Assembly (NCBI RefSeq): GCF_011046735.1
Contig: NZ_CP049258.1
Location: forward strand, 3,800,001-3,864,000
Origin: Nordella sp. HKS 07
Lineage (GTDB): Bacteria; Pseudomonadota; Alphaproteobacteria; Rhizobiales; Aestuariivirgaceae
DNA: 64,000 nucleotides
Direction of reading: 5' to 3'
Positions 28,478 to 36,926 of the stretch are shown piece by piece. A program made the position numbers and the translations under genes. Position 1 is the stretch's first letter, and each line of letters opens with the position of its first letter. The notes beneath the pieces are model-generated. The model was not told where the DNA came from, did no database searches, and worked only from the letters and a program-made list of their open reading frames with translations.

Positions 28478-29040
28478 ATGACTGATCTAGTCAGGATTGC
28501 CGAACCAAAGGCTTGCCGCTCGGGAGCGTCGTGTTCGTGCATGGTCTCGGTGGAGATGCCTATGGAACGTGGCGGTACGATAAGACGGATGGCGCTTTCT
28601 GGCCGCGCGGGCTCGCTGAAGAAATCCCGGGGCTCGGCGTCTATTCCCTCCAATATGCCGCAAGTGCATCACGCTTGCGCGGAACGGTGATGCATTTGCA
28701 GGACCGCAGCATCAATGTCTTTGAACGACTAATTCTCGGACCGGGCCTGAAAACGGGACCAATTGCTTTTGCTTGTTATAGTCTGGGCGGTCTTGTTGCT
28801 AAGCAGCTCCTTCGCCACGCTCACGACAAGTCCCAGTCACGTGACGAAGTTCTTCAGTTTTTGGACCGTGTCACTAAAGTGGTTTTTCTTGCGACACCCC
28901 ACATGGGGTCAGGGATTGCATCGCTCACGGATCGATCTGCATGCCCTGAATCGATGGTATCGGGATTGGTCTCATGAGACTGGCATCAATCATCTACAAG
29001 CCGATTCTAATCCGGGCTATGTCAAAGCGACGATAGCATG
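28478..29040 (+). pseudogene. alpha/beta hydrolase (STAND effector type), frameshifted and truncated
   Basis: The ATG at 28478 opens MTDLVRIAEP, then the frame shifts near 28505 into LGSVVFVHGLGGDAYGTWRY. The oxyanion-type HGLGG and nucleophile ACYSLGGLVAKQLL are present. A second shift follows ATPHMGSG (about 28915), and the other frame carries IDLHALNRWYRDWSHETGI before unrelated sequence. This hydrolase type commonly forms the N-terminal effector of STAND proteins, and the NTPase part is missing here. Inactive as it stands. Confidence 0.65.
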
Positions 29041-29057
29041 TTGCTCCGGTGTTACCG

Positions 29058-29528
29058 TCAACGCTTGTCGTCTGGTATTGGGATTTTGTCTGGTGGTTTC
29101 AGCACGATAAAACAGTCGGTGAGGACATTGTCTTCTATGTTTGACTCGAAGACTTCCCCATAGGGTCGTTCGTTAGTGGGCGGATCGACAACCACGGTCA
29201 CGCACGTCTCTTGCCCGCCTGCGTTCTCAAGAACTGTGAGCACCAGATCGATGGCCGTGCCCGGTGCTAACCCATCGACTCGCTGAAACAGGGGCGGATC
29301 GGGCGGAATAATTGTCATGACGTTGAACGGGCCAGCGGCGACGGTCCCGACATTTGCGATGTTTGCGCCGATCTGAAGCTGAGTCAGATTAAAATCGATG
29401 AAAATTGTGGTTATTCTATTAATGCGGAGATTGGGCAGGGGGAGAATATGCCGTGGCGTCCCAAATTCCGCTCTGAACCTCTGAGCGAACCGATCCAGCT
29501 CGCCGAGCGTCAAATCTATGCTGGGCAT
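29058..29528 (-). CDS. CARDB-like domain protein
   Basis: A 156-residue protein with a strong GGGAGG ribosome site before the ATG at 29528. The central part (TTIFIDFNLTQLQIGANIAN, then VGTVAAGPFNVMTIIPPDPP) has the pattern of a CARDB-type immunoglobulin-like fold, with the ..ANVGTVAAGPF.. strand turn typical of that domain. The end (EVFESNIEDNVLTDCF) fits the final strands (E.NEDNN-like). No signal peptide or membrane helix is visible. CARDB domains mediate adhesion or act as spacers. This one stands alone, so its role is open. Confidence 0.65.
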   Translation of the reverse strand: MPSIDLTLGELDRFAQRFRAEFGTPRHILPLPNLRINRITTIFIDFNLTQLQIGANIANVGTVAAGPFNVMTIIPPDPPLFQRVDGLAPGTAIDLVLTVLENAGGQETCVTVVVDPPTNERPYGEVFESNIEDNVLTDCFIVLKPPDKIPIPDDKR

Positions 29529-29965
29529 AGTCGCCTCCCTTTTAGAGGATAACGCAATATACCAGACACGACGCAGCTAAGAAAGCGAGTCGACCTAGCC
29601 TCGTGGGTCCTGAGGGCCGAAAGTGTGCCTTCATCCGGCCACAGACTTCCGTCCCCATCCCAATGCGCGCCCGGAGAAGAATGATGGTGACGGATGAGTC
29701 GCAGACCATCTGCGAAAGGTGGCCGGGGTGGGAGCGTCCCAAGTCGACCTGAATCGCCCCAGGGTCCCAGATCGTTTCGGGCTCCTCGCTTGCCGGCTAT
29801 GGTAAGATTCCTATTGGCATAACGATCTCCGCCACCAGCAATGGCCGATCACCAATGCGAATGTCACACCGAGCCGGATCGCCGTGTCTCTCACAGGACG
29901 AGGGCTCCTGTGGCCGGATGTGAGTGTGGAGAGGCGTATTATTGTGACAGACGATCCGTGGATCG
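29529..29965. other. intergenic, nothing recognised
   Basis: About 435 bases with only short overlapping frames. A frame reading RRIIVTDDPWIDVEHD just before 29966 may belong to the next gene if that gene is frameshifted, but I cannot prove it. Confidence 0.4.
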
Positions 29966-30403
29966 ATGTCGAACATGACCTCAACCCCGGTCCAGGTGAC
30001 CGGACCCTATCCTGCTCCTGCATTCTGGTTCTCGAGCGTCGTCCGGGGACGCGGCCATACATTTGTGCCGAGCGCGGTTTGCGTGCTCGACCTGCCACGC
30101 TGGCCGCAGGACCAGTCCTGGTGCCACGAGCCGACCGAGGGCTGGATGGCCTGGCTCGACCAGGCCGGAGGCCTCGCCTTCGTGACCGATCCAGTGCATC
30201 TCCGTCACGTGCGGATACCGCACCACCGCACAGATCGGGTGGAATGGATTCGCCGTCGACTGGATACGACAGAACACACGATGGTTCGCCTCATCCCCTT
30301 TACGGGCCTTTCGCGCGTCGACGATATCGGAGAGACAGGCATCATGGCATTGCAACTCTGCGACGGCGCTCGAACTTCACTTCTATGGGCTGCGCAGCGG
30401 TAG
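29966..30403 (+). CDS. hypothetical protein
   Basis: A 145-residue frame chosen over the overlapping minus-strand frames because its third codon positions are overwhelmingly G or C, as in genuine genes of this genome. It is tryptophan-rich (SWCHEPTEGWMAWLDQAGG) and has no signal peptide or transmembrane helix. No family was recognised. It may be the remainder of a longer frameshifted gene. Confidence 0.4.
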   Translation: MSNMTSTPVQVTGPYPAPAFWFSSVVRGRGHTFVPSAVCVLDLPRWPQDQSWCHEPTEGWMAWLDQAGGLAFVTDPVHLRHVRIPHHRTDRVEWIRRRLDTTEHTMVRLIPFTGLSRVDDIGETGIMALQLCDGARTSLLWAAQR

Positions 30404-30581
30404 AGCCAATATAGAGGTTCAGGCAAGCGAGGCAGGAATCTCGGTTCAAACGCTCTTTACATCCACCGCGCCAGTGCGGGCCGGCAATGTCGAAGCGCGG
30501 TTAGCGTGTTACCCCCGTGTTACCCCGAAAGGTCGACGACATTATGGTTCCAAAAAATATTACCACGTTTCAACTATTTAA

Positions 30582-30626
30582 TGGCGCGCCCGAAAGGATT
30601 CGAACCTCTGACCCCCAGATTCGTAG
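30582..30626 (-). other. attachment-site copy: 3' half of tRNA-Arg(ACG)
   Basis: On the minus strand this 45-bp block runs from the anticodon loop (CTACGAA) through the T arm (GGTTCGAATCC) to the acceptor end with an encoded CCA. The 5' half of the tRNA is absent. An identical 45-bp block lies at 32789-32833. Identity ends exactly in the anticodon loop, the classic crossover position of tyrosine integrases, so this is an old attachment site. Confidence 0.85.
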
Positions 30627-31035
30627 GCTAGTTTGGCAATAGTCACTGAGGTTCACGAATTATAACTTTATGTCACGAAATCAGCCGCTTAGCCAAGGTC
30701 GAACTCACGCAACATCATCGTAAATACGCTCAAAATCCCGGGCCTTTGCGCCCGACCTACGCCCGAAATTGCGCCGCTTTTAGATTACCAGACTGAGCCA
30801 TGGCGGCCGCGGTCTGGTGGTCTGTCCGGTGACCTGGCTCGATGTTCTGATCGTTAGATTCCCGTCTGGATGTCAATGGTCGGCCAGACACTTTAATCGA
30901 AATTGGGGCTATCGGCTTAGTCGTAGATTTTCCGGTCTGCTGCACCGCCCATTCAGTGAATGTCGCGAAAATAGGTCAAATGGGACCCTAAGCTATGACC
31001 TATTGATTTCGGGATGGATCGCGTAGAGTCCTTGG
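30627..31035. other. left end of a small integrated segment
   Basis: About 400 bases inside the segment bounded by the two tRNA-Arg half copies. No gene or strong structure is visible. Confidence 0.4.
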
Positions 31036-31821
31036 ATGGCCAGCGATTCCGAGGGATCGTATCCCGTCATCAAATCCATCAAGGTGCACGACAGGCAGTA
31101 CGACCTGCTCAAGACTTTCTGTAGTTCCTGCAACAAAGAGCATTTCGAGGTTCTTCGCTTTTGTGGCCCAACCTTTGCTCGATATTGGTTTCCCTCCGAT
31201 CTCACCGAGGATAATTTCGCCGAGTTTGTCGAAGTAATCGATGAGAAGCTGCTGGAAACATCGGCTGATATGCTGAACTATTTTTACGGCGAGCTCGAGA
31301 AGGTCAACTCACCAACCGGCATTGAAGCGAATTTCAGTATGGAGTTTCGGCTGCTCGAATATGGGCGTCAGCGAGCGTCTGAACTGGGCAAAATGAATGT
31401 TATGGATGCGCTGCTTAGCCGTGAGCCGCCCGCGACCGATATGGAAAAAGCCTTGCGCCTGGCGTTTGAATTTGGCGCGGCCGTCGCTGAGCATATGACA
31501 ATGACTTGCTACGAAGATTATATGTGGGACGGCATTGCCATGTCTGAATGGAGGGAGAGCGGCTTGCCCACGGCCAGGGAGGAACGGCTGCGGCAAGGTG
31601 TCAAGACACGCAATGCGATCGCAGCGGCTGCGAAGGCGCTGTTCAAGCAATCGCCAGAGCTTATACGGAATGATAGCGAAACGGCGCGAGCAATTCTGAA
31701 AATGCGCCTGCCTGAGCTTCAGAAGAGCAATGGCACCCAACTTACAGTGGATGCCGTGACAAGGCATTTGCGGGCGTTGCGAAAAGGCCATCTCGCGGCG
31801 CTTGCCGAAACGGCCGTATAG
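31036..31821 (+). CDS. hypothetical protein between two attachment-site copies
   Basis: A 261-residue soluble protein, unrecognised. An N-terminal part has CSSCNKEHFEVLRFC, with a CxxC pair that may bind a metal. The C-terminal half is helical (KTRNAIAAAAKALFKQSPEL, then LTVDAVTRHLRALRKGHLAA) and looks like a DNA-binding or regulatory helical domain. It is the only sizeable gene in the 2.2-kb segment flanked by identical tRNA halves, so it is cargo of a small or collapsed element. Confidence 0.7.
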   Translation: MASDSEGSYPVIKSIKVHDRQYDLLKTFCSSCNKEHFEVLRFCGPTFARYWFPSDLTEDNFAEFVEVIDEKLLETSADMLNYFYGELEKVNSPTGIEANFSMEFRLLEYGRQRASELGKMNVMDALLSREPPATDMEKALRLAFEFGAAVAEHMTMTCYEDYMWDGIAMSEWRESGLPTAREERLRQGVKTRNAIAAAAKALFKQSPELIRNDSETARAILKMRLPELQKSNGTQLTVDAVTRHLRALRKGHLAALAETAV

Positions 31822-31987
31822 TAAAAGCAGGAACGCCTTGATGCGAAGGTCGGAAATTCTACAAGGATTTTCCGAGATTCAGAAAATCATCTGCGTGTGC
31901 CGAAGTCCGGAAACTCCTCTCTGAAAGTCCGGCACAAAGCATCTAGTTTCTTCTGGTTGCTGATTCTCGGCAGAGGAGAAAACTGGA

Positions 31988-32284
31988 ATGCGGACAGGCT
32001 TGAGCGCCAGCAAGCGCCGGAGGCTAAGAACACTCCAAGCGGCGCGATATACGGGCTTGGCGAAAGCGTTGCACGCGATTGTAAGTACGCAACGGCAGTC
32101 TTCCGTGCATCGTGAGGCAACTCTAACCAACCAGCAGCTCCGAACGATGCCAAAGAGAAACAAATTGTCAGTCCGTATCCCATTCCTGATGGAGGCCGCG
32201 GCTGAAGGTAATCTCGCCATCGTGCTCTTGTTTGCGCTCGTCCTCGCGGTGGTCGCAGTCTTTGGCCCATCGGTTGGAAACTAA
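31988..32284 (+). CDS. small membrane protein
   Basis: A 98-residue frame with a GAGGAG ribosome site before the ATG at 31988. The last 45 residues (starting MPKRNKLSVRIPFLMEAAAE at 32147) are the convincing part: a basic stretch then one hydrophobic helix, AIVLLFALVLAVVAVFG. Either start is possible. Function is unknown. Confidence 0.45.
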   Translation: MRTGLSASKRRRLRTLQAARYTGLAKALHAIVSTQRQSSVHREATLTNQQLRTMPKRNKLSVRIPFLMEAAAEGNLAIVLLFALVLAVVAVFGPSVGN

Positions 32285-32451
32285 GCGGTGCTTACACCAC
32301 CTAACTGGTCCAGCTCGCGCTGCGCTCGCCGCCGATCCTCTTCCGTCTTCGCCTCGTTGATCCGCAGCAGCAGGATGCGCCGCAGCTTCTCAGGCAACGG
32401 CATCTGTTCGTCTGGGTCGGCGGACTTGGATTTTAGGAAGAGGATCAGCAC
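32281..32451 (-). CDS. small hypothetical protein
   Basis: A 56-residue frame from a GTG at 32451, or 40 residues from the ATG at 32403. It contains MPLPEKLRRILLLRINEAKT followed by EEDRRRAQRELDQLGG, a charged helical pair resembling short rhizobial proteins of unknown function. Third codon positions are GC-rich. Its stop overlaps the end of the plus-strand gene at 31988. Confidence 0.45.
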   Translation of the reverse strand: MLILFLKSKSADPDEQMPLPEKLRRILLLRINEAKTEEDRRRAQRELDQLGGVSTA

Positions 32452-32788
32452 GCGGGAATTATGGCGTCACGACAAGCCGCCTCTCGACGGCTACCGATCG
32501 CGCGCTGGCCCGTCTGAAGACCGTGCCTGTAGACGTTAACGTATCGCCAGATGGACGTCGGAGATTCGATGACTCGCAGTGTCGTTGCGAGTTAGCCTGA
32601 CCACCTGATTGGAAATCAGAGTCATGCCCGATGGCTAGAGAAAGACAATGAAAATCAATAGCCTAATAATCTAAGTTGCGCCCTACCTGCGCCCGAGGTT
32701 GTTTCTCTCCAACATATCTCGACCCGTTGACAGAGGAGTCACCGGTATGCAAAGCATTGATTTGCAAGTGATTTTTCGTGGAGAAATT

Positions 32789-32833
32789 TGGCGCGCCCGA
32801 AAGGATTCGAACCTCTGACCCCCAGATTCGTAG
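32789..32833 (-). other. attachment-site copy next to the integrase: 3' half of tRNA-Arg(ACG)
   Basis: This is identical over 45 bp to 30582-30626. On the minus strand it encodes the anticodon loop to 3' end of tRNA-Arg(ACG) including CCA. The 5' half, which should lie to the right, is missing, so this is the displaced half and marks the left end of the island that begins with the integrase at 32985. It predicts an intact tRNA-Arg at the right end, beyond the window. Confidence 0.85.
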
Positions 32834-32984
32834 TCTGTTGTATCTGAAACAAGGAGAACAATTATGGAACACGTTGAAACAGCAGAAGCCAATAATAACA
32901 GCATTTTGGGCTTTCTGGTTGTTTCAGCCTGTGGCACCATGTTGCGTCACAGTGGAACCCCAGCGGAACCCCGGAGGTCTTTGA

Positions 32985-34250
32985 ATGCCGGAAGTCGATC
33001 TTAAGTGGACAGCTCGAGGTATCGAGGCCATCAGCGTCAAAGATAGGCACGACTTCACGGACACCCAGACCAAAGGGCTAACGCTCAGGGTGACCCCGAA
33101 CGGCGCCAAGTCGTGGGCCTTGCTGTATCGCCGCCGGAGCGATGGAAAGAGGAGAAGGACCACGATCGGCCCATGGCCCGAAATTGGCTTGGCCGAGGCC
33201 CGTGCCAGGGCCGCTGAGCTAAAGGTTAACATTCAGAGGGGATCAGACCCCGCGGGCGACGTTACGGCCTATAAAAAGGCCGACACCGTCGATCAACTAT
33301 TGGATCAATTCCTTGCCCATCATCCGCGACCGACGGCGGCCTGGACCCAGGAGGTTACCCGCATCTTCAAGAAGGATGTTCGACCTCTGATCGGCAGCGT
33401 CAAATTGCCCGATCTGTCGCGAGCGCACATTCGGGGCGTTTTAGATGCCGTCAGGAAGCGAGGGGCGACGGTCACCGTGAACCGGACGCTTGCAGCTATC
33501 AGGCGAGCTTTGTCCTGGGCCGTCAGCAAAGACCTTATCGACGCAAATCCGGCAATGAACATGCCGACCGATATTGAGGAAAGGCACAAGGAGCGCGCCC
33601 TGGGCATCGAGGAAATCCGCGGCTTCTGGACTGGGCTCGAGGTAGCAAAAATGTCAGCGCGATCCAGAATAGCTCTCCGGCTGGTGCTTGTGACAGGGCA
33701 AAGACCGGGTGAGGTCTGTGGCGTCAGGCATGACGAGCTCGATCTGGAAAATGCGACCTGGATTATTCCCGCGGCGCGAACGAAGAACCGCAAGCCACAC
33801 CTTGTTCCCTTGTCTGGTCTGGCAGTTGAGCTGCTCCGTCAGGCTATCGAGCTCGGAAAGCGCGGGGATTATTTGTTTCCAAGCCGTCCCAGGTCATCTG
33901 GATCAGGAAAACCCCATGAAAAGCCCGTGGAATCGCACGCGCTCTCACACGCGATGCGTGGTGAGCTAACAAGCCTCGGATTGTCAAAGGATCCGGCGAC
34001 ACCTCATGACCTTCGTCGGACGGCCGCCTCCCAGATGGCACGCTTGGGCATTCCCGACCGAATTGTAGGGCGCGTTCTCAATCACGGTTCGGAACTCCGG
34101 CGGACGATAACGAGCCAGGTCTATATCCATCACGACTATGCTGCCGAGAAGCGGCAGGCATTGGAAGCTTGGGCTTCCGAATTGGAGCGCATTTTTGCCG
34201 GAACTCAAAGGTTAAACAACGTTGTTGCTCTGGGGCGCCGAGGCGAGTGA
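32985..34250 (+). CDS. tyrosine recombinase, P4-type integrase
   Basis: A 421-residue site-specific recombinase. The N-terminus (FTDTQTKGLTLRVTPNGAKS then WALLYRR) is the DUF4102-like arm-binding domain of P4-type integrases, followed by a core-binding helical domain (about 100-195). Catalytic residues are R240 (TGQRPGEV), H341 and R344 (HDLRR), H367 (LNHGS) and a tyrosine at Y380 or Y385 (VYIHHDY). It starts 152 bases from the tRNA-Arg half site, which it presumably recognises. It overlaps the next gene by four bases (GTGA). It appears intact. Confidence 0.95.
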   Translation: MPEVDLKWTARGIEAISVKDRHDFTDTQTKGLTLRVTPNGAKSWALLYRRRSDGKRRRTTIGPWPEIGLAEARARAAELKVNIQRGSDPAGDVTAYKKADTVDQLLDQFLAHHPRPTAAWTQEVTRIFKKDVRPLIGSVKLPDLSRAHIRGVLDAVRKRGATVTVNRTLAAIRRALSWAVSKDLIDANPAMNMPTDIEERHKERALGIEEIRGFWTGLEVAKMSARSRIALRLVLVTGQRPGEVCGVRHDELDLENATWIIPAARTKNRKPHLVPLSGLAVELLRQAIELGKRGDYLFPSRPRSSGSGKPHEKPVESHALSHAMRGELTSLGLSKDPATPHDLRRTAASQMARLGIPDRIVGRVLNHGSELRRTITSQVYIHHDYAAEKRQALEAWASELERIFAGTQRLNNVVALGRRGE

Positions 34251-34960
34251 ATACGAAGCGAGACATATCCCTCGATCAGTTGCTCGCCCAGATGGGAGCC
34301 AAAAGACGAGTAACCGAATCGCAACCTCCTCTCCGAGCCGAGGATCTTGAGTCTCGAGATGACTTACTGCCTGATAAAAAATGGCAGGGGCTGTTAGATC
34401 AGGAGCGGAGGCTCCGATCTGCGGCCCTGGAGATTAAGCGGCGAAACATGACCGATAAGATTCTGCTGCGACACTGGTGGAAATCTGTCGGGCTCATTCT
34501 TCAGTATTACGAGCGGCAGGTGGCATTGAATCTAACGGCTGAACTTCTGACAGTGATCAAGAGAATGGCATTTAGCTTGGCTGATGGATCGATCCCGAAA
34601 TTTATCACGGACGCAGCTGCAAAGGGAAGCCCGTCTGCTGGCGATTTGGAGAAACAGGATATTGGGTATGCGCTCGCCTATTGGAAAGCGTGCGAGGGTC
34701 GATTGAAGCACAATGAGGTAGTCATTCAGATAAAGGTGGATCCTCACCCCAAGAAGACCATTTGTATGGCGTTTGGGATCGATGAAAGCACGGCGCGGGG
34801 TTGGCGGCACAAGTACAAGCCAGCCTTTTTGGGGGTGAACGACACAAATGGGGAAATACTGACAGCCAGAATGTGGAAGGCTGGCGAGCGCTACCGCGGT
34901 GGCGCTGGCCGCTCGAATGCGGCGCGGCTCGCCCGAGGACGGAAGAAGAAAAGGGCATAA
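34247..34960 (+). CDS. hypothetical island protein coupled to the integrase
   Basis: A 237-residue protein. The GTG at 34247 overlaps the integrase stop codon, which supports this start over an upstream frame inside the integrase gene. It is mainly helical and charged. The C-terminal half contains PKKTICMAFGIDESTARGWR and a basic end (NAARLARGRKKKRA), consistent with a helix-turn-helix DNA-binding role. Translational coupling to the integrase suggests a part in excision or its control. Family not recognised. Confidence 0.7.
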   Translation: MNTKRDISLDQLLAQMGAKRRVTESQPPLRAEDLESRDDLLPDKKWQGLLDQERRLRSAALEIKRRNMTDKILLRHWWKSVGLILQYYERQVALNLTAELLTVIKRMAFSLADGSIPKFITDAAAKGSPSAGDLEKQDIGYALAYWKACEGRLKHNEVVIQIKVDPHPKKTICMAFGIDESTARGWRHKYKPAFLGVNDTNGEILTARMWKAGERYRGGAGRSNAARLARGRKKKRA

Positions 34961-35069
34961 CGGGCCACCTAGGGAGCAAATCGCGAATTCGCCCCTACTG
35001 CCGATAACACTCGGATCATGTGAAACATCCTGCAGCGTGACGCAGCACATCGCGGCACACTGACACAGG

Positions 35070-35318
35070 GTGATGACAATGGCGCAAACAGCTAACCATG
35101 CCAGCCAATTGGTCGAGGAGTCAGCGCAGCCCGATCGGTTGATCTCAGAGTCAGAGTTGCTCGACCAAATGGGAGGCATCTCTCGCTCAACGCTCTGGCG
35201 CCTCAGGCGTGCGAAAGACTTCCCCGAGCCGATCAAGCTCAGCCCTGGTCGAAATGCCTGGTTCAGGTCTGAGTACAAGGCTTGGCTTATTTCTCGAGCG
35301 CAAAACCGCACCGCCTAA
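35070..35318 (+). CDS. AlpA-family excisionase/regulator
   Basis: An 82-residue winged-helix protein with the AlpA signature LISESELLDQMGGISRSTLW, then RAKDFPEPIKLSPGRNAWF and SEYKAWL. AlpA proteins act as directionality factors or activate integrase and excision genes of P4/CP4-type elements. Possible starts are GTG 35070, ATG 35073 and ATG 35079. It sits between the integrase and the replication module, as in many integrative elements. Confidence 0.88.
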   Translation: MMTMAQTANHASQLVEESAQPDRLISESELLDQMGGISRSTLWRLRRAKDFPEPIKLSPGRNAWFRSEYKAWLISRAQNRTA

Positions 35319-35503
35319 GCCCCATCCCTCAAGCTCAGCAAGGATAAAGCCCCGCATCGAGCTTGGGGCAACGAGCGGGGCGAAGGATGATTGCAATGAT
35401 TGCTATACCCTCAGCTTTCCTGCCGTTCAACAGCCATTTGCGCTTAACCAGCCGCAAGATCGCTCGATCTGCTCGTCGAGGGCGTATGAATGCAATGTGC
35501 GCC

Positions 35504-35848
35504 ATGAGCGCTGAAGCCATCGCCAGCGCCCTCGCCTGGCGCAAAGTCAGCGCCTCCTCGATGGCGCAGTGTCCGGCACACGACGATCGCGAGCCGAGCT
35601 TGGCGATAAGGAGCGCCGGCAACGGTAAAGTACTCGTCCGGTGCCATGCGGACTGCGGTCGGTGGAAGGTGACTGCGGCACTTCAGTCGCTCGTGTTGTG
35701 GGATGAACTGGCCCGACCCAATCGTCTTCATGCGAGAAAGGTTACCTCACCGGACGAGCGGTTGGGTCGGGACGATTATAGACGAACTGAGACAACGATC
35801 GCCATCTCGGGCAACGTCTGGCCAGCAATTGTGACGCTAGTGACATGA
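35504..35848 (+). CDS. zinc-finger part of a split toprim primase
   Basis: A 114-residue protein from the ATG at 35504 (MSAEAIASALAWRK); an ATG at 35486 is also possible. CPAHDDREPSLAI followed by VLVRCHADC is the zinc-binding start of bacteriophage/island toprim primases. The C-terminus NVWPAIVTLVT matches a strand that normally continues into the toprim domain of such primases, but here a stop follows. The last bases overlap the start of the next gene (ATGA). It looks like the N-terminal piece of a primase whose toprim part was separated. It may act in trans or be decayed. Confidence 0.75.
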   Translation: MSAEAIASALAWRKVSASSMAQCPAHDDREPSLAIRSAGNGKVLVRCHADCGRWKVTAALQSLVLWDELARPNRLHARKVTSPDERLGRDDYRRTETTIAISGNVWPAIVTLVT

Positions 35849-36705
35849 CCGTTTATCAGGCTAGTCACATAAAACGGTCTCGCTCCACAAAAGCGGAAAT
35901 CGAGGAAAGACGGCAAGCTCTATTCGACATCGTGGCCGAGATGAAGCCGATGACCGTGCGCCAAGTGTTTTACCAGGCAACTGTCCGGGGCATCGTCGAG
36001 AAGTCGGAGGCCGGCTATGCGAAGGTCCAGACCGACCTTGTGCACATGCGCCGTACCGGTGAGATGCCCTACTACTGGCTTGCCGACAACACCCGTTGGC
36101 AGCGCAAGCCACGGAGCTATGACAGCATCGAGGAAGCACTCAACGACACCGCCAGGCTATACCGGAAAGCCCTATGGCATGACGTCGACGCTTATTGCGA
36201 AATCTGGCTGGAAAAGGATGCGCTTTCTGGCGTCGTGTACCCGATTACGAGTCTCTATGACGTGCCGCTCATGGTTTCTCGCGGCTATGCCAGCCTGTCT
36301 TTCCTGCATAGTTCGGCCGAGTGTATCAATGACCTGGACGTCCCCGTTTTCATCTATCACCTCGGCGACTTCGATCCATCTGGTGTCAATGCCGGCGAGA
36401 AGATTGAAGAGACCCTCAAGGAGCTGGCGCCGGAAGCCGACATCGTTTTTGAGCGCATCGCCGTCACCCCTGAGCAGATAGAAACTTGGAATCTACCGAC
36501 GCGTCCCACAAAGGCATCAGACACCCGTGCTAAGAATTTCGGCGCTATCTCAGTCGAACTCGATGCCATCGCGCCCGACGATCTTCGCGATCTCGTCGAA
36601 AGCGCAATCAACGAGCACTTGCCACAAGATCAGCTTGAAATCCTCAAGATCGCCGAGGAGGAGGAGCGCAAGCAGCTCAAGATCTTTGCGGGTAAACGGA
36701 CATGA
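35845..36705 (+). CDS. Topo VI-A/Spo11-like TOPRIM protein
   Basis: A 286-residue protein. An N-terminal winged-helix-like part has MTVRQVFYQATVRG, reminiscent of the R..(F/Y)Y motif of Topo VI subunit A and Spo11. A TOPRIM domain follows, with the glutamate in IWLEKDALSG (E123) and the acidic pair in HLGDFDPSG (D175, D177). No Topo VI-B partner is encoded nearby. Four-base overlaps on both sides place it in the replication operon between two primase pieces. A DNA-nicking or relaxing role in element replication is inference. Confidence 0.75.
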   Translation: MTVYQASHIKRSRSTKAEIEERRQALFDIVAEMKPMTVRQVFYQATVRGIVEKSEAGYAKVQTDLVHMRRTGEMPYYWLADNTRWQRKPRSYDSIEEALNDTARLYRKALWHDVDAYCEIWLEKDALSGVVYPITSLYDVPLMVSRGYASLSFLHSSAECINDLDVPVFIYHLGDFDPSGVNAGEKIEETLKELAPEADIVFERIAVTPEQIETWNLPTRPTKASDTRAKNFGAISVELDAIAPDDLRDLVESAINEHLPQDQLEILKIAEEEERKQLKIFAGKRT

Positions 36706-36926
36706 CCGCGCGGGAGATCATCGCCGCACTTGGAGGGAAATGGCGCGGCACCACCGCTTCGAAAGCCGGCATCCAGTACTTTCCGGTGCTCGGCGGCGTC
36801 GAGGCTCTCACGATCTTTGCCGATCACGATGAGGACGGCGGCGGCCTGAAAGCGGCGCAGGTCTGTCGATCTCGTTGGCTTGCTGCTGGTCTCGAATGCG
36901 AAATCGAAGAGGCGCCTCATGGCTAA
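36702..36926 (+). CDS. deletion derivative of a toprim primase
   Basis: A 74-residue protein. The N-terminus MTAREIIAALGGKWRG resembles the first residues of zinc-finger toprim primases. The rest (FPVLGGVEALTIFADHDEDG, then LKAAQVCRSRWLAAG) is the end of a Toprim_3 domain with its acidic DHDEDG motif. The zinc finger and first half of the toprim fold are missing, so it looks internally deleted. It overlaps the helicase gene by eight bases. In full-length proteins the downstream GRDWNDAH motif, now at the start of the next gene, directly continues this domain. Confidence 0.65.
   Translation: MTAREIIAALGGKWRGTTASKAGIQYFPVLGGVEALTIFADHDEDGGGLKAAQVCRSRWLAAGLECEIEEAPHG

Noticed and set aside
35349-35381. 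GC-rich 7-bp hairpin after the alpA gene as a terminator
   Set aside because: There is no T-run on either strand and the loop itself contains competing pairings.
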